From DASZTV01 sp035548055 (GTDB lineage: Bacteria; Actinomycetota; Actinomycetes; JAFAQI01): a stretch of DNA of 31,781 bases. The notes below the pieces were generated by a model, which saw nothing but the letters and a program-made list of their open reading frames with translations, was not told the origin of the DNA and made no database searches. This document shows positions 31,085-31,781 of this stretch, in pieces. The stretch spans positions 1 through 31,781 of the forward strand of contig DASZTL010000085.1 of assembly GCA_035548055.1 (NCBI GenBank), read 5' to 3'. The translations under genes were made by a program, and so were the position numbers. Positions within the stretch are counted from its first letter, which is position 1. Each line of letters starts with the position of its first letter.

Positions 31085-31781
31085 TGGTCGCGGCCCCCGG
31101 CAGCGGATGGCCTGGCGACCTCGCGACGTCACGCACCCGCGTCGCAGGCTCAGCCGAGGAGGTGGTTGATCTCGCTGCGGGAGCGCCCTCGATCGAGGAG
31201 TTGAGCGCGCGTGTGACGGTATGCCGGGCATGTCCTCGTCTCGTGTCGTGGCGAGAGGAGGTGGCGCGGACGGGCCGGGCGGCGTACGCCGGTCAGGCCT
31301 ATTGGGGCCGTCCGGTGTCTGGCTTCGGACCTTCAACTGCACGCCTTGCAATCGTTGGTCTCGCGCCGGCTGCGCACGGCGGCAACCGGACCGGGCGAGT
31401 GTTCACCGGAGATCGCAGCGGTGACTGGCTGTTCGCCGCTCTGCATCGGACGGGGTTCGCACGGTCACCGCTCTCGGTCGGTGCGGACGACGGTCAAGAG
31501 CTGATCGACGCGCGGATGTTGGCGGCCGTGAGGTGTGCGCCACCGCAGAACGTTCCAACACCGGGGGAGCGCGATACGTGCCGCCCTTGGCTCGAGCGCG
31601 AGCTGGCCCTGCTACAGCCGACGCTACGGGTCGTGGTGGCCCTCGGTGGGTTCGCTTGGTCGGTCACCTGGCCGGTGCTGGCCGGTCTTGGCTACACCCA
31701 ACCGAAGCCACGCCCGAAGTTCGGCCATCTCGTCGAGGTGGTAACCCCGGAAGGCCTGCTGGTCCTCGCGTCCTTCCATCC
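31084..31781 (+). CDS. Family 5 uracil-DNA glycosylase (UdgB type), partial at the window end
   Basis: The frame is open from GTG 31084, which shares one base with the ppx stop, to the end of the window, giving 232 residues without a stop. Candidate iron-sulfur cysteines are C47 and C50 (VCRACPRL), C151 and C166. The active-site loop GLAPAAHGGNRTGRVFTGD begins at residue 92, and the last visible residues, ASFHP, start the second active-site motif of the family. Such enzymes remove uracil and other deaminated bases from DNA. The first 35 residues are not conserved in the family as far as can be judged, so a later start is possible. Smaller frames here in other phases are shadows. Confidence 0.88.
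   Translation, partial: MVAAPGSGWPGDLATSRTRVAGSAEEVVDLAAGAPSIEELSARVTVCRACPRLVSWREEVARTGRAAYAGQAYWGRPVSGFGPSTARLAIVGLAPAAHGGNRTGRVFTGDRSGDWLFAALHRTGFARSPLSVGADDGQELIDARMLAAVRCAPPQNVPTPGERDTCRPWLERELALLQPTLRVVVALGGFAWSVTWPVLAGLGYTQPKPRPKFGHLVEVVTPEGLLVLASFH

Noticed and set aside
31221..31744. Frameshifted uracil-DNA glycosylase
   Set aside because: The short frames in other phases are shadows. The true frame is open without a stop from 31084 to the window end.
1..31781. CRISPR array, insertion sequence, prophage or transposase
   Set aside because: No regularly spaced repeats, integrase or transposase-like proteins were seen in any frame.

Overview
The window is high-GC DNA from a member of the Actinomycetota. 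The evidence is frequent GTG and TTG starts, 4-base stop/start overlaps, -10 hexamers of the TANNNT type placed directly before start codons, a tRNA gene without an encoded CCA end, and above all the gene order. From about 9.0 to 31.1 kb the order pmt / rsmI - metG - tatD - rsmA - ispE ... glmU - prs - rplY - pth ... mfd - (lipoprotein) - mazG - eno - divIC - DUF501 - ppx follows the Rv1002c-Rv1026 block of Mycobacterium tuberculosis. That comparison rests on remembered gene order, not on a search. The genus cannot be named from the sequence.

Region 1 (1-9.0 kb) is more variable. It holds the end of a phospholipase C/acid phosphatase-type enzyme, translationally coupled to an exported nucleoside-phosphorylase-fold protein. 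A PAS-GAF-GGDEF diguanylate cyclase converges on a hemolysin III-type membrane protein. An HtrA-like protease with an OmpR-type regulator and a sensor kinase forms an envelope-stress operon. Last comes a PAP2_3 membrane phosphatase/transferase.

Region 2 (9.0-16.7 kb) holds protein O-mannosyltransferase divergent from rsmI, then a 691-base stretch without a protein gene, then the tightly packed metG-tatD-rsmA-ispE. The gene-free stretch is the most unusual part of the window. It has its own promoter-like sequence, a dense run of hairpins with four GNRA loops and one UUCG loop, an internal near-repeat, and a perfect 14-bp intrinsic terminator about 100 bases before metG. It looks like an undescribed structured RNA of about 420 nt. 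rpfB, which in M. tuberculosis lies between tatD and rsmA (ksgA), is absent; the two genes overlap.

Region 3 (16.7-31.8 kb) starts with an acyl-CoA/acyl-lipid desaturase on the minus strand and tRNA-Gln(TTG). Then follow cell-wall precursor synthesis (glmU), PRPP synthesis (prs), L25 (rplY), peptidyl-tRNA hydrolase (pth), a YbjQ-family protein, mfd, a SurA-like lipoprotein, mazG, enolase, a DivIC/FtsB-like division protein, a DUF501 protein, Ppx/GppA, and a family 5 uracil-DNA glycosylase that runs off the window end. Most of this region reads as a housekeeping cluster for translation quality, nucleotide metabolism, envelope precursors and DNA repair. Several of its genes seem to be transcribed without a leader.
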